Assembly: GCF_947503385.1 (NCBI RefSeq)
Contig: NZ_CANNDO010000001.1
Span: forward strand, 868,001-932,000
Direction of reading: 5' to 3'
Length of the DNA: 64,000 nt
Origin: an uncultured Tateyamaria sp.
Lineage (GTDB): Bacteria > Pseudomonadota > Alphaproteobacteria > Rhodobacterales > Rhodobacteraceae
The notes beneath the pieces were generated by a model. That model had not been told where the DNA came from. It searched no databases and was given only the letters and a program-made list of their open reading frames with translations. The position numbers and the translations under genes were made by a program. The first letter of the stretch is position 1. Each line of letters begins with the position of its first letter. Below, piece by piece: positions 54,594-63,164 of the stretch.

Positions 54594-54645
54594 CCAAACG
54601 GCGCCAGACAGCGCACCGGTCCCATGGTCAGACGCGCACGGCCCC

Positions 54646-54688
54646 CCGGCCCTTCGGGGAGGATTTTTACGGGACAGAGACGGAGACG
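54646..54688 (+). repeat. Dispersed repeat B, copy 2
   Basis: About 43 bp with the same opening CCGGCCCTTCGGGGAGGATT and the same GGGACAGAGACGG block as copy 1 at 49735-49776. It lies in the 105-bp gap between pheS and the small membrane protein gene, so its orientation relative to transcription is opposite to copy 1. It starts 10 bases past the pheS stop in the direction of transcription. Confidence 0.8.
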
Positions 54689-54698
54689 CGCCGTGCCC

Positions 54699-55772
54699 TT
54701 AGCGGCTGAGGCCACCATGCAGTGTCGGCATATCAAGCGCAGAAAAGCCGTAGTGGCGCAGCCAGCGCAGATCGCTGTCAAAGAAGGCGCGCAGATCGGG
54801 AATACCGTATTTCAGCATCGCGATCCGGTCGATCCCCATGCCAAAGGCAAAGCCCTGCCATTCCTCGGGGTCAATCCCGCCCGCTTGCAGCACTTTAGGA
54901 TGAACCATGCCGGATCCGAGGATTTCCAGCCAGTCATCGCCTTCCCCCACTTTGAGCGTGCCGCCTTCCCATGAGCAGCGAATGTCGACCTCGGCGCTGG
55001 GTTCGGTGAAAGGGAAGTGCGACGCGCGGAAACGCAGGTCCACGCCGTCGACCTCGAAATAGGATTTCACGAATTCTTCGAGCACCCATTTGAGGTTCGC
55101 CATGGAGATATCCTTGTCGATGGCGAGACCCTCGACCTGATGGAACATGGGTGTGTGTGTCTGGTCATAATCTGCGCGGTAGACGCCGCCCGGGCAGATG
55201 ATGCGGGTGGGCGCTCCGGTGGCCTCCATGCTGCGGATCTGCACGGGGCTGGTATGGGTGCGCAGCACGTGGGGCGGGCGATTGTCACCTTCGGCCCGAT
55301 GCATATAGAACGTGTCCATCTCGGCCCGCGCGGGGTGGTGGCCGGGGATGTTGAGCGCGTCGAAATTGTACCAGTCGGTGTCGATCCGCGGCCCTTCGGC
55401 AACGGAAAAGCCCATTTCGGCAAAGATCGCGGTGACCTCTTCGGTCACTTGGCTGATGGGGTGCAGCGTGCCTTGGCGCTGCGGGCGCGCGGGCAAAGAC
55501 ACGTCCAGCCATTCGTCGGCCAGACGGGCGTCAAGAGCGTCATCGGCCAGTGCAGCCTTTTTCGCGGCGAGTGCGCTGTTGATCTCATCCTTGAGCGCGT
55601 TGAGCGCAGGGCCCGCAATCTGCCGCTCTTCGGGGGTCATCTTGCCGAGTTCGCGCATCTTGAGCGCGACTTCGCCCTTTTTGCCAACAGCGGCGATCCG
55701 GATGTCTTCGAGCGCGGATTCGTCCGCCGCACCGCCAATTTGACCCAGATATTTTTCGCGCAGATCGTCCAT
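54699..55772 (-). CDS. pheS: Phenylalanyl-tRNA synthetase subunit alpha
   Basis: 357 residues. An N-terminal coiled coil ([14 protein letters not shown] ... [17 protein letters not shown]) precedes the class II catalytic domain: [47 protein letters not shown] (motif 2 region) and [20 protein letters not shown] (motif 3). It charges tRNA-Phe as an alpha2-beta2 enzyme with PheT, whose gene starts at 63165 on the other strand. ATG at 55772 fits the family start. Confidence 0.97.
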   Translation of the reverse strand: MDDLREKYLGQIGGAADESALEDIRIAAVGKKGEVALKMRELGKMTPEERQIAGPALNALKDEINSALAAKKAALADDALDARLADEWLDVSLPARPQRQGTLHPISQVTEEVTAIFAEMGFSVAEGPRIDTDWYNFDALNIPGHHPARAEMDTFYMHRAEGDNRPPHVLRTHTSPVQIRSMEATGAPTRIICPGGVYRADYDQTHTPMFHQVEGLAIDKDISMANLKWVLEEFVKSYFEVDGVDLRFRASHFPFTEPSAEVDIRCSWEGGTLKVGEGDDWLEILGSGMVHPKVLQAGGIDPEEWQGFAFGMGIDRIAMLKYGIPDLRAFFDSDLRWLRHYGFSALDMPTLHGGLSR

Positions 55773-56064
55773 GCCACAGGCACCCCGTTTGGTTCCAAAG
55801 CGATCTACCGCCCCACGCGTGCCAGCGCAACCGCCGCGATGCGCCATGCGCGCCAACAAAATATGCAAAATAATGACATCACAGCATTTGGAGGCGGTTG
55901 TTTTGCAGACCACATCATGTATGCTCCGCGTCTAGGGGCGGATGTGCTGCCCGCACTGCTGCCGTACGTGCGGGTCGATACAACAAAACAGCAAAGCAAA
56001 GTGCATCCGCCAGCCGTAAAGGCAGGTTGTTTTTTTGTTGGGGTGATCTCTGGGGGATCGAGCG

Positions 56065-56841
56065 ATGACACGACTGACGATGCACGCCCAAGGCGGGCAG
56101 CCACCAAAAAGCGCGCCTTTTGCGCCGCCACAACCGCCGCAGCGGCGCACGCCGGTCTGGGCCTTGATCGGAGCAGGCGCACTGTTTCTGACGATGTTTA
56201 CAGCGCTCGTGGTGACGTCGACGCTATTGATTGTACAATCGCGCGAGACGCAGGCCATGCAACTGGACGAACCAGCAGCGCCGGTTGTCGCGCTGGCTGA
56301 CCCCGCGCCCAATCCAGTCGTCGAGACGGCTGCCGAAACCGAAGTCACGCGCACCAGTATGGACCTGTTGGGCGCGGACCTGCCGCAACCTGAACCGGTA
56401 CGCGCCGCGCCGCCAGTCCCTCTGCGCCAGCGTATCCAGGCACCGAGCTGTATCGACTATCTCGATACGTTGGTGAAGATCACGCATGTACGCTTTCCCC
56501 TAGGCAGCAATGAACCCGCCGCCGCCGATATGCCGCGCGTGCGCAACATGGCCACGGCTTTGCGTTTGTGCCCGGAGGTCAAAGTGGTTGTCGAAGGCCA
56601 CTCGGACCGTCGCGGCAGCGACAAGCTGAACATGGATCTGAGCTGGTATCGGGCAGAGACGGTGATCCAATTGCTGCGGGAAGAAGGTTTCGAGACGGCG
56701 CAAATGGAGCCCTTGGGCTTTGGCGCACGGCGCCCCATCAACCTGAGCGGCACAATTTCCGGCGAAGGCGAAAACCGGCGGGTGCAATTCCAGTTGGTGC
56801 CGCGTGATACCATCGTTGACGAACGGCTTGCCCGGAACTGA
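56065..56841 (+). CDS. Membrane-anchored OmpA-domain protein 1
   Basis: 258 residues. A Pro-rich cytosolic start, one membrane span (ALIGAGALFLTMFTALVVTSTLL, about 32-56), an acidic Pro/Ala linker and an OmpA-C-like domain (about 135-250) with VVVEGHSDRRGSDKLNMDLSW, GFGARRPINLSGT and ENRRVQFQLVP. The domain should lie in the periplasm and may bind peptidoglycan. The same layout occurs in the protein at 57411. No signal cleavage site or lipobox. Confidence 0.8.
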   Translation: MTRLTMHAQGGQPPKSAPFAPPQPPQRRTPVWALIGAGALFLTMFTALVVTSTLLIVQSRETQAMQLDEPAAPVVALADPAPNPVVETAAETEVTRTSMDLLGADLPQPEPVRAAPPVPLRQRIQAPSCIDYLDTLVKITHVRFPLGSNEPAAADMPRVRNMATALRLCPEVKVVVEGHSDRRGSDKLNMDLSWYRAETVIQLLREEGFETAQMEPLGFGARRPINLSGTISGEGENRRVQFQLVPRDTIVDERLARN

Positions 56842-57179
56842 TCGGGCTGGCCACACGGGGTCGTCTTCCCCCCGTGCGACGTGATTGATCCGAATCGTAT
56901 CCCGCGTCGTCAGTGGGGCTCATGGAAACAGATGCAGCCGGAGGTGGAGAAAATCCACCTTCGGTTGCGGTGTGTCTAGGCCGCGTGACACGTGATCTGA
57001 CACTCTGCAAACCGCCCTAGGACGCAAAGTGCGGCATAGTGCAGAGTCGCTGTGGAAATCAGCGAAGATCGCCAATTTCCTGTGGATAGAACGCGATATG
57101 TAGGTTGGGCCGCTTTGTCGCCCACTTCATGTAGTGTAGCGTTGACCCAATTCCGACGAGTCATTGGTCAGGTCCAGGT
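56842..57179. other. 338-bp region between OmpA-domain gene 1 and the 69-residue ORF
   Basis: No gene is supported. It holds two short hairpins: CACGGGG/CCCCGTG (56854-56876), a possible transcript end for the upstream gene without a T-run, and AGGTGGA-GAAAA-TCCACCT (56942-56960). The last part probably carries the promoter of the following three genes. Confidence 0.5.
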
Positions 57180-57389
57180 ATGAAACCCACGCTTTACTCT
57201 CATCGCCTGAAATCGGTTCTGCAACACACGGTGCGCGAGCTGGGTCTGACCATTGTTCTGGACGATGCGCAAACGGAACTGGACCTGCGCGAGAACGAGG
57301 CGGTGATCCGGGAAACGGCGAACATGCTGGGCATTCAGATGCACTTCGAGGTCAGTGACGGAGGCTGTTCCGTCTCCTTTTTTAAATAG
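57180..57389 (+). CDS. Small protein of unknown function
   Basis: 69 residues (MKPTLYSHRLKSVLQHTVRE opening). No signal peptide or membrane span; mixed helix and strand, with a C-terminal Cys in GGCSVSFFK. It is 21 bp before the second OmpA-domain gene on the same strand, with an AGGTCCAGG site before its ATG. Probably co-transcribed with that gene; function unknown. Confidence 0.55.
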   Translation: MKPTLYSHRLKSVLQHTVRELGLTIVLDDAQTELDLRENEAVIRETANMLGIQMHFEVSDGGCSVSFFK

Positions 57390-57410
57390 CGATTTGGGGG
57401 TTATGTTTCG

Positions 57411-58166
57411 ATGAGGGAAACCAAGAAAACCAGAGACATGCGTATGCTGCGCTCGGCGGGGCTGTCGCTGGCCAGTGCGGACCGTTTGGCCAATGCGCAA
57501 CGCGGCTCGTCCGTAGGACGTGCCGTGCTGGGGGGCGTGGCGGTTTTGGCGTTGGCCGGGGCGGGGGTCATGGCAGTAAACATGCCCGCGCTGACTGCCG
57601 CAGACGCGCCTGCGGTGGCGGAAGCAGCGGCCGTGGTGCCTGAGCCAATGCCTGTCCCCGTGGTTGAGCCGGAACCGGAAATCATCCCCGTCGCGACCGC
57701 GCTGGACGATCAGCCACCGGAAATCCAACAGCCGACAGCAGAAGAACTGCCGTGGGTGAAAGCGGCGGCAGTTGACGCGCCGGTGCAGGAGATCAGCTGC
57801 CTGTCGACACTTGCGGCATCGCTCGCCGGCATATCGCTGCAATTTGATCCCGGCAGTGCGCAGGTGCGTCCCGGCGACTATGATACACTGCTGTCCATCG
57901 GTGCCGACACAGCCGCCTGCCCGGAGGCGCGGGTGCTCGTTGCAGGGCATTCCGACAGTTCGGGTTCGGACGCCATCAACATGCAGCTAAGCTGGGAACG
58001 CGCAGATCAGACTTTGCAGACGATGGACCGGTTGGGCATCGACATCAGCCAGTTTGAAACGGTCGGCTTTGGCGCACGTGCGCCTTTGACCCAAGGCAGC
58101 AGCACAGACGAAGAGATCAACCGCCGGGTTGAGCTGCGCGTGATCAAGGATGGAGGCCAGCTATGA
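57411..58166 (+). CDS. Membrane-anchored OmpA-domain protein 2
   Basis: 251 residues with the layout of the protein at 56065: basic cytosolic start, one span (GRAVLGGVAVLALAGAGVMAV, about 37-57), long Pro/Glu/Val linker, and OmpA-C-like domain with VLVAGHSDSSGSDAINMQLSWE, GFGARAPLTQGS and EINRRVELRVI. A Cys pair (SCLSTL ... AACPEA) matches the Cys positions of protein 1 (SCIDYL ... RLCPEV), suggesting a conserved disulfide. Overlaps the next gene by ATGA. Confidence 0.8.
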   Translation: MRETKKTRDMRMLRSAGLSLASADRLANAQRGSSVGRAVLGGVAVLALAGAGVMAVNMPALTAADAPAVAEAAAVVPEPMPVPVVEPEPEIIPVATALDDQPPEIQQPTAEELPWVKAAAVDAPVQEISCLSTLAASLAGISLQFDPGSAQVRPGDYDTLLSIGADTAACPEARVLVAGHSDSSGSDAINMQLSWERADQTLQTMDRLGIDISQFETVGFGARAPLTQGSSTDEEINRRVELRVIKDGGQL

Positions 58167-58396
58167 CAATCGACGCACTCGCTATTCAATTTGCGCTGGC
58201 TTTGGCGCTCTGTGCCGGGGCTGTCGTGATCGGGTTCACAATGGCGCGGCAAAAGTACCGCGACGAAAGTGCGACGCAGATCGCACTGTTGTCAGGTGAG
58301 GCTGCGCGGCTACGGCGCCGTGCCTCCTCTGCCGAGGATCGCGCCAAGGCCGCGGAAAGCGCGCTGGTGCGGGAACGGCGGCGGGCGCGGCGCTGA
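58163..58396 (+). CDS. Small membrane/coiled-coil protein
   Basis: 77 residues: one N-terminal membrane span (IQFALALALCAGAVVIGFTM) and a charged helical tail (RLRRRASSAEDRAKAAESAL) likely to form a coiled coil in the cytosol. Its ATG overlaps the stop of OmpA-domain protein 2 (ATGA), so the two are probably made together. Family not recognised. Confidence 0.7.
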   Translation: MTIDALAIQFALALALCAGAVVIGFTMARQKYRDESATQIALLSGEAARLRRRASSAEDRAKAAESALVRERRRARR

Positions 58397-58403
58397 CCGG
58401 TCG

Positions 58404-58826
58404 CTAGTCGTTGGGCGTGAGTTCGACCGACAGGTCCTGAAGCACGTCCAACAGGCTTTCCACATTGACCGTCTCGGGGTTGATCTCATCCGTTGAGAAG
58501 TAGCGCAGGTAAATCTTTTGCGCCCGCTCATCCATGCCTTGATGCAATCCCATGGACCACGCCGGGAACATCCGTTCGCGCACGTCCGTGCAGGCCAGCA
58601 GGATAATGTTGTTGTGGCGCGGATCACGCGCAATGCGGTGGTAAAGCGCCGACACCTCGACGCGCCCGCCTTCGATCACTTGCAGAAAATGGTCCCCGTT
58701 GTAATGCAGCATACCGGTCAGATTCATCCGCTGGTTGTTGCGTTGGCAGGTCTCGATCAGCTGCTGTGCATCCATACTCTCGGATGGGTTGCGTTGTGAA
58801 TAATAGACAAGCCGGGTGAGGTTCAT
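58404..58826 (-). CDS. Stand-alone BLUF-domain blue-light receptor
   Basis: 140 residues. Flavin-binding and photocycle residues are in place: Tyr8 in LVYYSQ, Asn35 in RMNLTGML, Gln49 in DHFLQVIEG, and Trp89/Met91 in FPAWSMGL. Only about 45 residues follow the core, ending in an acidic helix (TVNVESLLDVLQDLSVEL), so no output enzyme is fused. It must signal through a partner protein; no obvious partner lies next to it. Confidence 0.92.
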   Translation of the reverse strand: MNLTRLVYYSQRNPSESMDAQQLIETCQRNNQRMNLTGMLHYNGDHFLQVIEGGRVEVSALYHRIARDPRHNNIILLACTDVRERMFPAWSMGLHQGMDERAQKIYLRYFSTDEINPETVNVESLLDVLQDLSVELTPND

Positions 58827-58944
58827 TTCAGGGCACCATTACTGCAATTTTTGTCATTCGGTTTCGACACTTAAGCCGTGCTCGGGGGAATCGCCCGAAC
58901 CACCGTTACAGGAGGATATGGGGCTACGACCCGTCTCGACAATC

Positions 58945-58974
58945 AAAAAAGGCCGCCCCGGATCGGGACGGCCT
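58945..58974 (-). terminator. Rho-independent terminator of rpmI-rplT
   Basis: On the - strand GGCCGTCCCG and CGGGGCGGCC form a 10-bp stem (one G-T pair) with a 3-base loop, followed by six T, 25 bases after the rplT stop. Confidence 0.93.
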
Positions 58975-58998
58975 CTTGATGTGTCATGCTGAGTTCGC

Positions 58999-59364
58999 TC
59001 AGGCAGGCAAGGCACCCTTGGCCTGATCCACGATCGCGGCAAACGCCTCGGGCTCGTTCACGGCCAGATCGGCCAGCACTTTGCGGTCCACTTCGATCCC
59101 GGCAAGGTTCAGGCCGTTGATGAAGCGCGAATATGTCAGTGCCTCGTCATGGGCGCGCACAGCCGCATTGATGCGCTGGATCCACAGAGCGCGGAAGTTG
59201 CGTTTGCGGTTATGCCGGTCGCGGGTCGCGTATTGGTTGGCCTTGTCGACGGCCTGACGGGCAACCTTGAAGGTGCTCTTGCGGCGGCCATAGTAGCCTT
59301 TGGCGGCCTTGATGACCTTCTTATGACGGGCGTGAGTGACGGTTCCACCTTTGGTGCGGGACAT
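58999..59364 (-). CDS. rplT: 50S ribosomal protein L20
   Basis: 121 residues, strongly basic. The N-terminal [20 protein letters not shown] and the body [20 protein letters not shown] match L20, which binds 23S rRNA early in assembly and in many bacteria represses its own operon. A terminator follows directly, so pheS is not in this transcript. Confidence 0.98.
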   Translation of the reverse strand: MSRTKGGTVTHARHKKVIKAAKGYYGRRKSTFKVARQAVDKANQYATRDRHNRKRNFRALWIQRINAAVRAHDEALTYSRFINGLNLAGIEVDRKVLADLAVNEPEAFAAIVDQAKGALPA

Positions 59365-59379
59365 GTGTCTATCCTCCTA

Positions 59380-59580
59380 TCAGCGGTCGTAGGGCATAAA
59401 GCCCTTGACGATTTTGGCGTCGGGAGCCGACAGAGTGGTCGTGCCGCGGGCGTCACGAATGAATTTGCGAGTGCGTTTGATCATGCCGTGGCGTTTACCG
59501 GCCTGACCTGCCATGACCTTTCCGGTCGCAGTCACCTTGAAGCGCTTTTTGGCGCTCGACTTGGTCTTCATCTTGGGCAT
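59380..59580 (-). CDS. rpmI: 50S ribosomal protein L35
   Basis: 66 residues; [20 protein letters not shown] opens the protein as in all L35. Fifteen bases separate it from rplT. infC, the frequent upstream neighbour, is not in the window. Confidence 0.98.
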   Translation of the reverse strand: MPKMKTKSSAKKRFKVTATGKVMAGQAGKRHGMIKRTRKFIRDARGTTTLSAPDAKIVKGFMPYDR

Positions 59581-60154
59581 TTCCGTCTCCAGTCTTGCAG
59601 TGCGGTTTACACGCGACTCGGCATGCCACTTGGGCCGGTCGCGCGGAATGAAGTGGGCGTTTAAGACGGGTCCGCCCAAAGCGCAAGGGTTTAGTTGCAA
59701 ATGCACCCGGCGGGGTCGCCATCATCGAACCCACGCTGTTCACCACCGTGGCCGGAACGGCCAGTGGCGCCGGGTGTTTTCTTGGACCCATCGCACACAA
59801 GCGGCTGCAAGTCGTCCTTTCTGTTGCGCGGGGGGTGTTGCCGCACGTGTCCCAACAGTCCCGGGATCGCCAATCCGCACTGCGGTTGCGGCGCAGATCC
59901 GGAATGATGCACGCCGGGTACACGTAAAGTGCGCCGTCGGAAAACCTCATGAAGAACCTGTCAGAGCCAGGCCGCCGAATTGCCCGTGCGGGATGTCATG
60001 CACATGTACAATGTCTGAAACGACGCCATATCGCGGTTCCTGCGTGGGGTTGTAAGTGTCGACGCGAGCGCGGCACCCGGCTGGGCAAACACATGTTGGA
60101 TCAACGCACGCAGATGTGGATTGACCAGTCGGAACGCCGTCGCAACACGCCGCG
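59581..60154. other. 574-bp region upstream of rpmI
   Basis: Presumably holds the rpmI-rplT promoter and leader. Several overlapping short frames are present on both strands, some Cys-rich (around 59690-59910), but none has a convincing start, family match or codon pattern. No strong terminator seen. Confidence 0.5.
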
Positions 60155-60379
60155 TCAGGGCATAATCTGTGCCGCCACACGGACAAAGGCATCGGGAATA
60201 TCGCTCAACGCGTATCCCCCCTGTTTTGTCTGCATGGCATACAGAACCAAACCACCCGCTATCAAAATCGTAACAGCCGAGGCGCGTGGCGCCCTGCCAT
60301 CCGTGATCGCGGACAAGACAGACGGGATCGAAAATCCCGCGACAACGATGCCGAGCACCAGAAAAAGATCCGGGTTCAT
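60155..60379 (-). CDS. Small two-span membrane protein
   Basis: 74 residues with two hydrophobic segments (LFLVLGIVVAGFSIPSVLSAI and VTILIAGGLVLYAM) joined by a short loop DGRAPRAS, and an amphipathic C-terminus. Lies 33 bp downstream of pyk on the same strand, probably in its transcript. I believe similar small proteins occur in related genomes; function unknown. Confidence 0.65.
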   Translation of the reverse strand: MNPDLFLVLGIVVAGFSIPSVLSAITDGRAPRASAVTILIAGGLVLYAMQTKQGGYALSDIPDAFVRVAAQIMP

Positions 60380-60412
60380 ACGAATAACATCCTGAACTTA
60401 ACTGTCAGAAAG

Positions 60413-61858
60413 TTACTCCGGATCGGTCGAGTAAATCAAACGTTCATCGCATGGGGCCACACGCAAGATGTTGGTGGTGCCTGTGACATTGAATGGCACA
60501 CCTGCCGTCACAACCACCTGATCTTGCGCCGTGGCAAAGCCGTTCTTGCGGGCGGCAAGGACGGCGGCAACCACCGCGCCCTTGAACCGGTCTACCGTTT
60601 CGGTGATCACGCAATTGCAGCCCCAGCTCAGCGCCATGCGGCGCGCTGTGTTGCTCAGCGGCGTCAGCACGATGATCGGCACCCGCGGACGCTCGCGCGC
60701 CACCAAAAGCGCGGTTGTCCCCGACTGGGTAAAACAGCAGATCGCCTTAATGTCCGCCGTTTCCGCAATCTCGCGCGCCGCTGCGACGATGCCATCGGCC
60801 ACGGTCTTGCCATTGGTGTGACGGCTGGCTTCGATAATCTGGGTGTAGGTCGGGTCCTGTTCGACCTCGGCGGCGACGCGGTCCATGGTGGTGACCGCCT
60901 CAATCGGAAAACTGCCCGCGGCGCTCTCCGCGCTGAGCATCACGGCATCAGCACCTTCATAGATCGCGGTGGCCACATCGCTGACTTCGGCACGGGTGGG
61001 CATCGGGCTTTCGATCATCGATTCCAGCATTTGCGTGGCAACAATCACGGGCTTGGCCGCAGCCCGACATTTCCGCACAAGGCGCTTCTGGATGGGCGGC
61101 ACATTCTGCACCGGCAATTCGACACCCAGATCACCACGCGCGACCATGATGCCGTCGCTTGCCTCAAGGATGTCGTCGAACCGCTCGACCGCATTTGGCT
61201 TTTCGATCTTGGACAGAACGGCGGCGCGCCCCTTGATCAACTCGCGCGCTTCGATCACATCCGCAGGCCGCTGGACAAAGCTCAGCGCGATCCAGTCCAC
61301 ACCCAGTTCCGCAACAAAGGCCAGATCGGCCCGGTCCTTGTCCGACAGCGCGGCCAGCGGCAGTTCGACATCCGGCACGTTCACGCCCTTGCGGTTGGAA
61401 ATTGCCCCACCCGCAATCACGACACATTCAGCAAAGTCGGGGCCGCAGGATGTGACCTGCAGGCGGATCTTGCCATCATTGACCAACAGGGTCGCACCCG
61501 CTTCGAGCGCCGCAAAAATCTCAGGATGCGGAAGGCACACGCGGTGCACATCACCTTCGGCGGGATCAAGGTCCAGCCGGAATGCAGCGCCGTCCTCCAG
61601 CATCTCGCTTTCATTGGCGAACACGCCGACCCGCAACTTGGGACCCTGAAGGTCCGCAAGGATCGCGATGGTCGAACCGAGGTCAGTCTCGATCTTGCGG
61701 ATATGGGCGTGCTTTTCTGCGATTTCTGCGTGGCTGCCATGCGACATGTTCAGACGGAATACATCTGCTCCTGCTTCGTGCAGGGCGCGGATGGTGTCAT
61801 ATGTGTCCGAAGCTGGGCCAAGGGTGGCCACAATTTTCACGTTCCGCATCCGTCGCAT
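60413..61858 (-). CDS. pyk: Pyruvate kinase
   Basis: 481 residues. NVKIVATLGPASDTYDTIRA opens the barrel; FRLNMSHGSHAEIAEK, the catalytic block VLSKIEKPNAVERFDDI and GIMVARGDLGVELPVQNVP are followed by ATQMLESM and a C-terminal allosteric domain. It converts phosphoenolpyruvate and ADP to pyruvate and ATP. ATG at 61858 taken; ATG at 61849 is equally possible. Divergent from the amidohydrolase gene. Confidence 0.97.
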   Translation of the reverse strand: MRRMRNVKIVATLGPASDTYDTIRALHEAGADVFRLNMSHGSHAEIAEKHAHIRKIETDLGSTIAILADLQGPKLRVGVFANESEMLEDGAAFRLDLDPAEGDVHRVCLPHPEIFAALEAGATLLVNDGKIRLQVTSCGPDFAECVVIAGGAISNRKGVNVPDVELPLAALSDKDRADLAFVAELGVDWIALSFVQRPADVIEARELIKGRAAVLSKIEKPNAVERFDDILEASDGIMVARGDLGVELPVQNVPPIQKRLVRKCRAAAKPVIVATQMLESMIESPMPTRAEVSDVATAIYEGADAVMLSAESAAGSFPIEAVTTMDRVAAEVEQDPTYTQIIEASRHTNGKTVADGIVAAAREIAETADIKAICCFTQSGTTALLVARERPRVPIIVLTPLSNTARRMALSWGCNCVITETVDRFKGAVVAAVLAARKNGFATAQDQVVVTAGVPFNVTGTTNILRVAPCDERLIYSTDPE

Positions 61859-61959
61859 GTGACAAAGCCCTTTGATGATATCGCTAACAGCGTCCTTATT
61901 GCCCAATTCACAAGGCGTGGCAACTGGCCTACACCTGCGCGAGCAATGGTAACGGCTGC

Positions 61960-62697
61960 ATGACATACGAACCCTATTTCATCGACGGCGCGGCGCGTCA
62001 GGGGCGCTGGGTGATCACCTGTGATCACGCGACGAACACCGTACCGCCCCATGTTGCCGACGGTGATCTGGGGTTGCCGGATACCGAAATGGACCGCCAC
62101 ATTGCCTACGATATCGGCGCGCTGGGTGTTGCACTGGCTTTGGGCCGCCTGCTGGACGCGCCGGTGGTGGCGTCGAACTTTTCGCGGCTGGTGATCGACC
62201 CGAACCGGGGCGCGGACGACCCCACGCTGATCCCACAGCTTTACGATGGCACCATCATTCCTGCGAACAGATATCTGGACGGTACCGAACGGCAGCGCCG
62301 CATCGACAGGCTCTATGACCCTTACCACGAAGCCATCGCTGGGCAGGCGCAAGCGCGCGAGGTGATCTTCCTCGCCATGCACAGCTTCACGCCGCGTCTC
62401 AAGGACCGTCCGCCGCGCCCATGGGAGGTCGGTGTGCTGTCCGCCCAAGACCGGCGCATCGCCGATCCGCTCATCGCACATCTTGGCCGCACACTCGACA
62501 GCCCCATCGGTGACAATGAACCCTATGCGGGCTTCTTTCCCGGCGACAGCTTCACCCGGCACGCCCATGGCCCCGGCCGCCCCAATGTGCTCCTCGAAGT
62601 ACGACAGGATCTGATTGCAACTGAGGCAGATCAAAGCGAATGGGCACACCGGATCGCCACCCACCTTGAAGCCGCCCGTCAGGACGCCAATCTTTAA
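61960..62697 (+). CDS. N-formylglutamate amidohydrolase family protein
   Basis: 245 residues. The zinc-site blocks of the family are present: WVITCDHATNTVPPH, SNFSRLVIDPNRGADDP, FLAMHSFTPRL and a C-terminal NVLLEVRQDLI. Family members release formate from N-formylglutamate in histidine breakdown; no hut genes are nearby, so the actual substrate is uncertain. Confidence 0.85.
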   Translation: MTYEPYFIDGAARQGRWVITCDHATNTVPPHVADGDLGLPDTEMDRHIAYDIGALGVALALGRLLDAPVVASNFSRLVIDPNRGADDPTLIPQLYDGTIIPANRYLDGTERQRRIDRLYDPYHEAIAGQAQAREVIFLAMHSFTPRLKDRPPRPWEVGVLSAQDRRIADPLIAHLGRTLDSPIGDNEPYAGFFPGDSFTRHAHGPGRPNVLLEVRQDLIATEADQSEWAHRIATHLEAARQDANL

Positions 62698-62708
62698 CCC
62701 ATCCCCTG

Positions 62709-62756
62709 CTTCTTCTCTTTTCAAATACTCCGGGGTCCGGGGCAGCGCCCCGGTCC
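62709..62756 (+). repeat. Dispersed 48-bp repeat A, copy 2
   Basis: Opens CTTCTTCTCTTTTCAAATAC and ends in the hairpin CCGGGGC-AGC-GCCCCGG. 45 of 48 positions match copy 1 at 19048-19095. The stem differs by one compensated pair. It ends 25 bases before the next start codon, in the same orientation to transcription as copy 1. Confidence 0.85.
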
Positions 62757-62781
62757 GACGCCAGACAAAAGGACCACCCGC

Positions 62782-63096
62782 ATGGATGATCAGACCCGTA
62801 TCGAACTCGAAGCCGCCGCCTTCCGCCGCTTGCGCCAGCATCTGATGCAGGACCGCACGGATGTGCAGAACATCGACATGATGAACCTCGCAGGCTTTTG
62901 CCGCAATTGCCTGAGCCGCTGGTACCAAGAGGCAGCCGCCGAAAAGGGCATCGAGATGTCCAAGGATGCCGCGCGCGAGACGTTTTACGGCATGACCATG
63001 GACGCGTGGAAGGCCAACCACCAGACAGAGGCATCCGGCGCGCAGCAGGAGGCGTTCAAGACAGCCTTTGCGGAGAATGTTGGCGACAAGGGCTAG
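62782..63096 (+). CDS. DUF1244 domain-containing protein
   Basis: 104 residues. AAAFRRLRQHLMQDRTDVQN, DMMNLAGFCRNCLSRWYQEA (with a CxxC) and MTMDAWKANHQTEAS cover the whole DUF1244 fold, a small helical protein common in alphaproteobacteria with no known function. Repeat A copy 2 lies just upstream. Confidence 0.9.
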   Translation: MDDQTRIELEAAAFRRLRQHLMQDRTDVQNIDMMNLAGFCRNCLSRWYQEAAAEKGIEMSKDAARETFYGMTMDAWKANHQTEASGAQQEAFKTAFAENVGDKG

Positions 63097-63164
63097 TCCC
63101 GCCGCTTGCACATGGGCGCGATCTTTGCCATTGCGGGCGCAATATCCGCGCAAAGGGCAGACCC

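Noticed and set aside
59690-59912. Cys-rich short frames on both strands upstream of rpmI
   Set aside because: The frames overlap each other, none has a ribosome site, and the partial CDGS-like string lacks the rest of a CDGSH motif.
60524-61963. A 479-codon frame on the + strand across pyk, and a 438-codon - strand frame at 61837-63153
   Set aside because: Antisense shadows of pyk, the amidohydrolase and the DUF1244 gene, all of which have family motifs.
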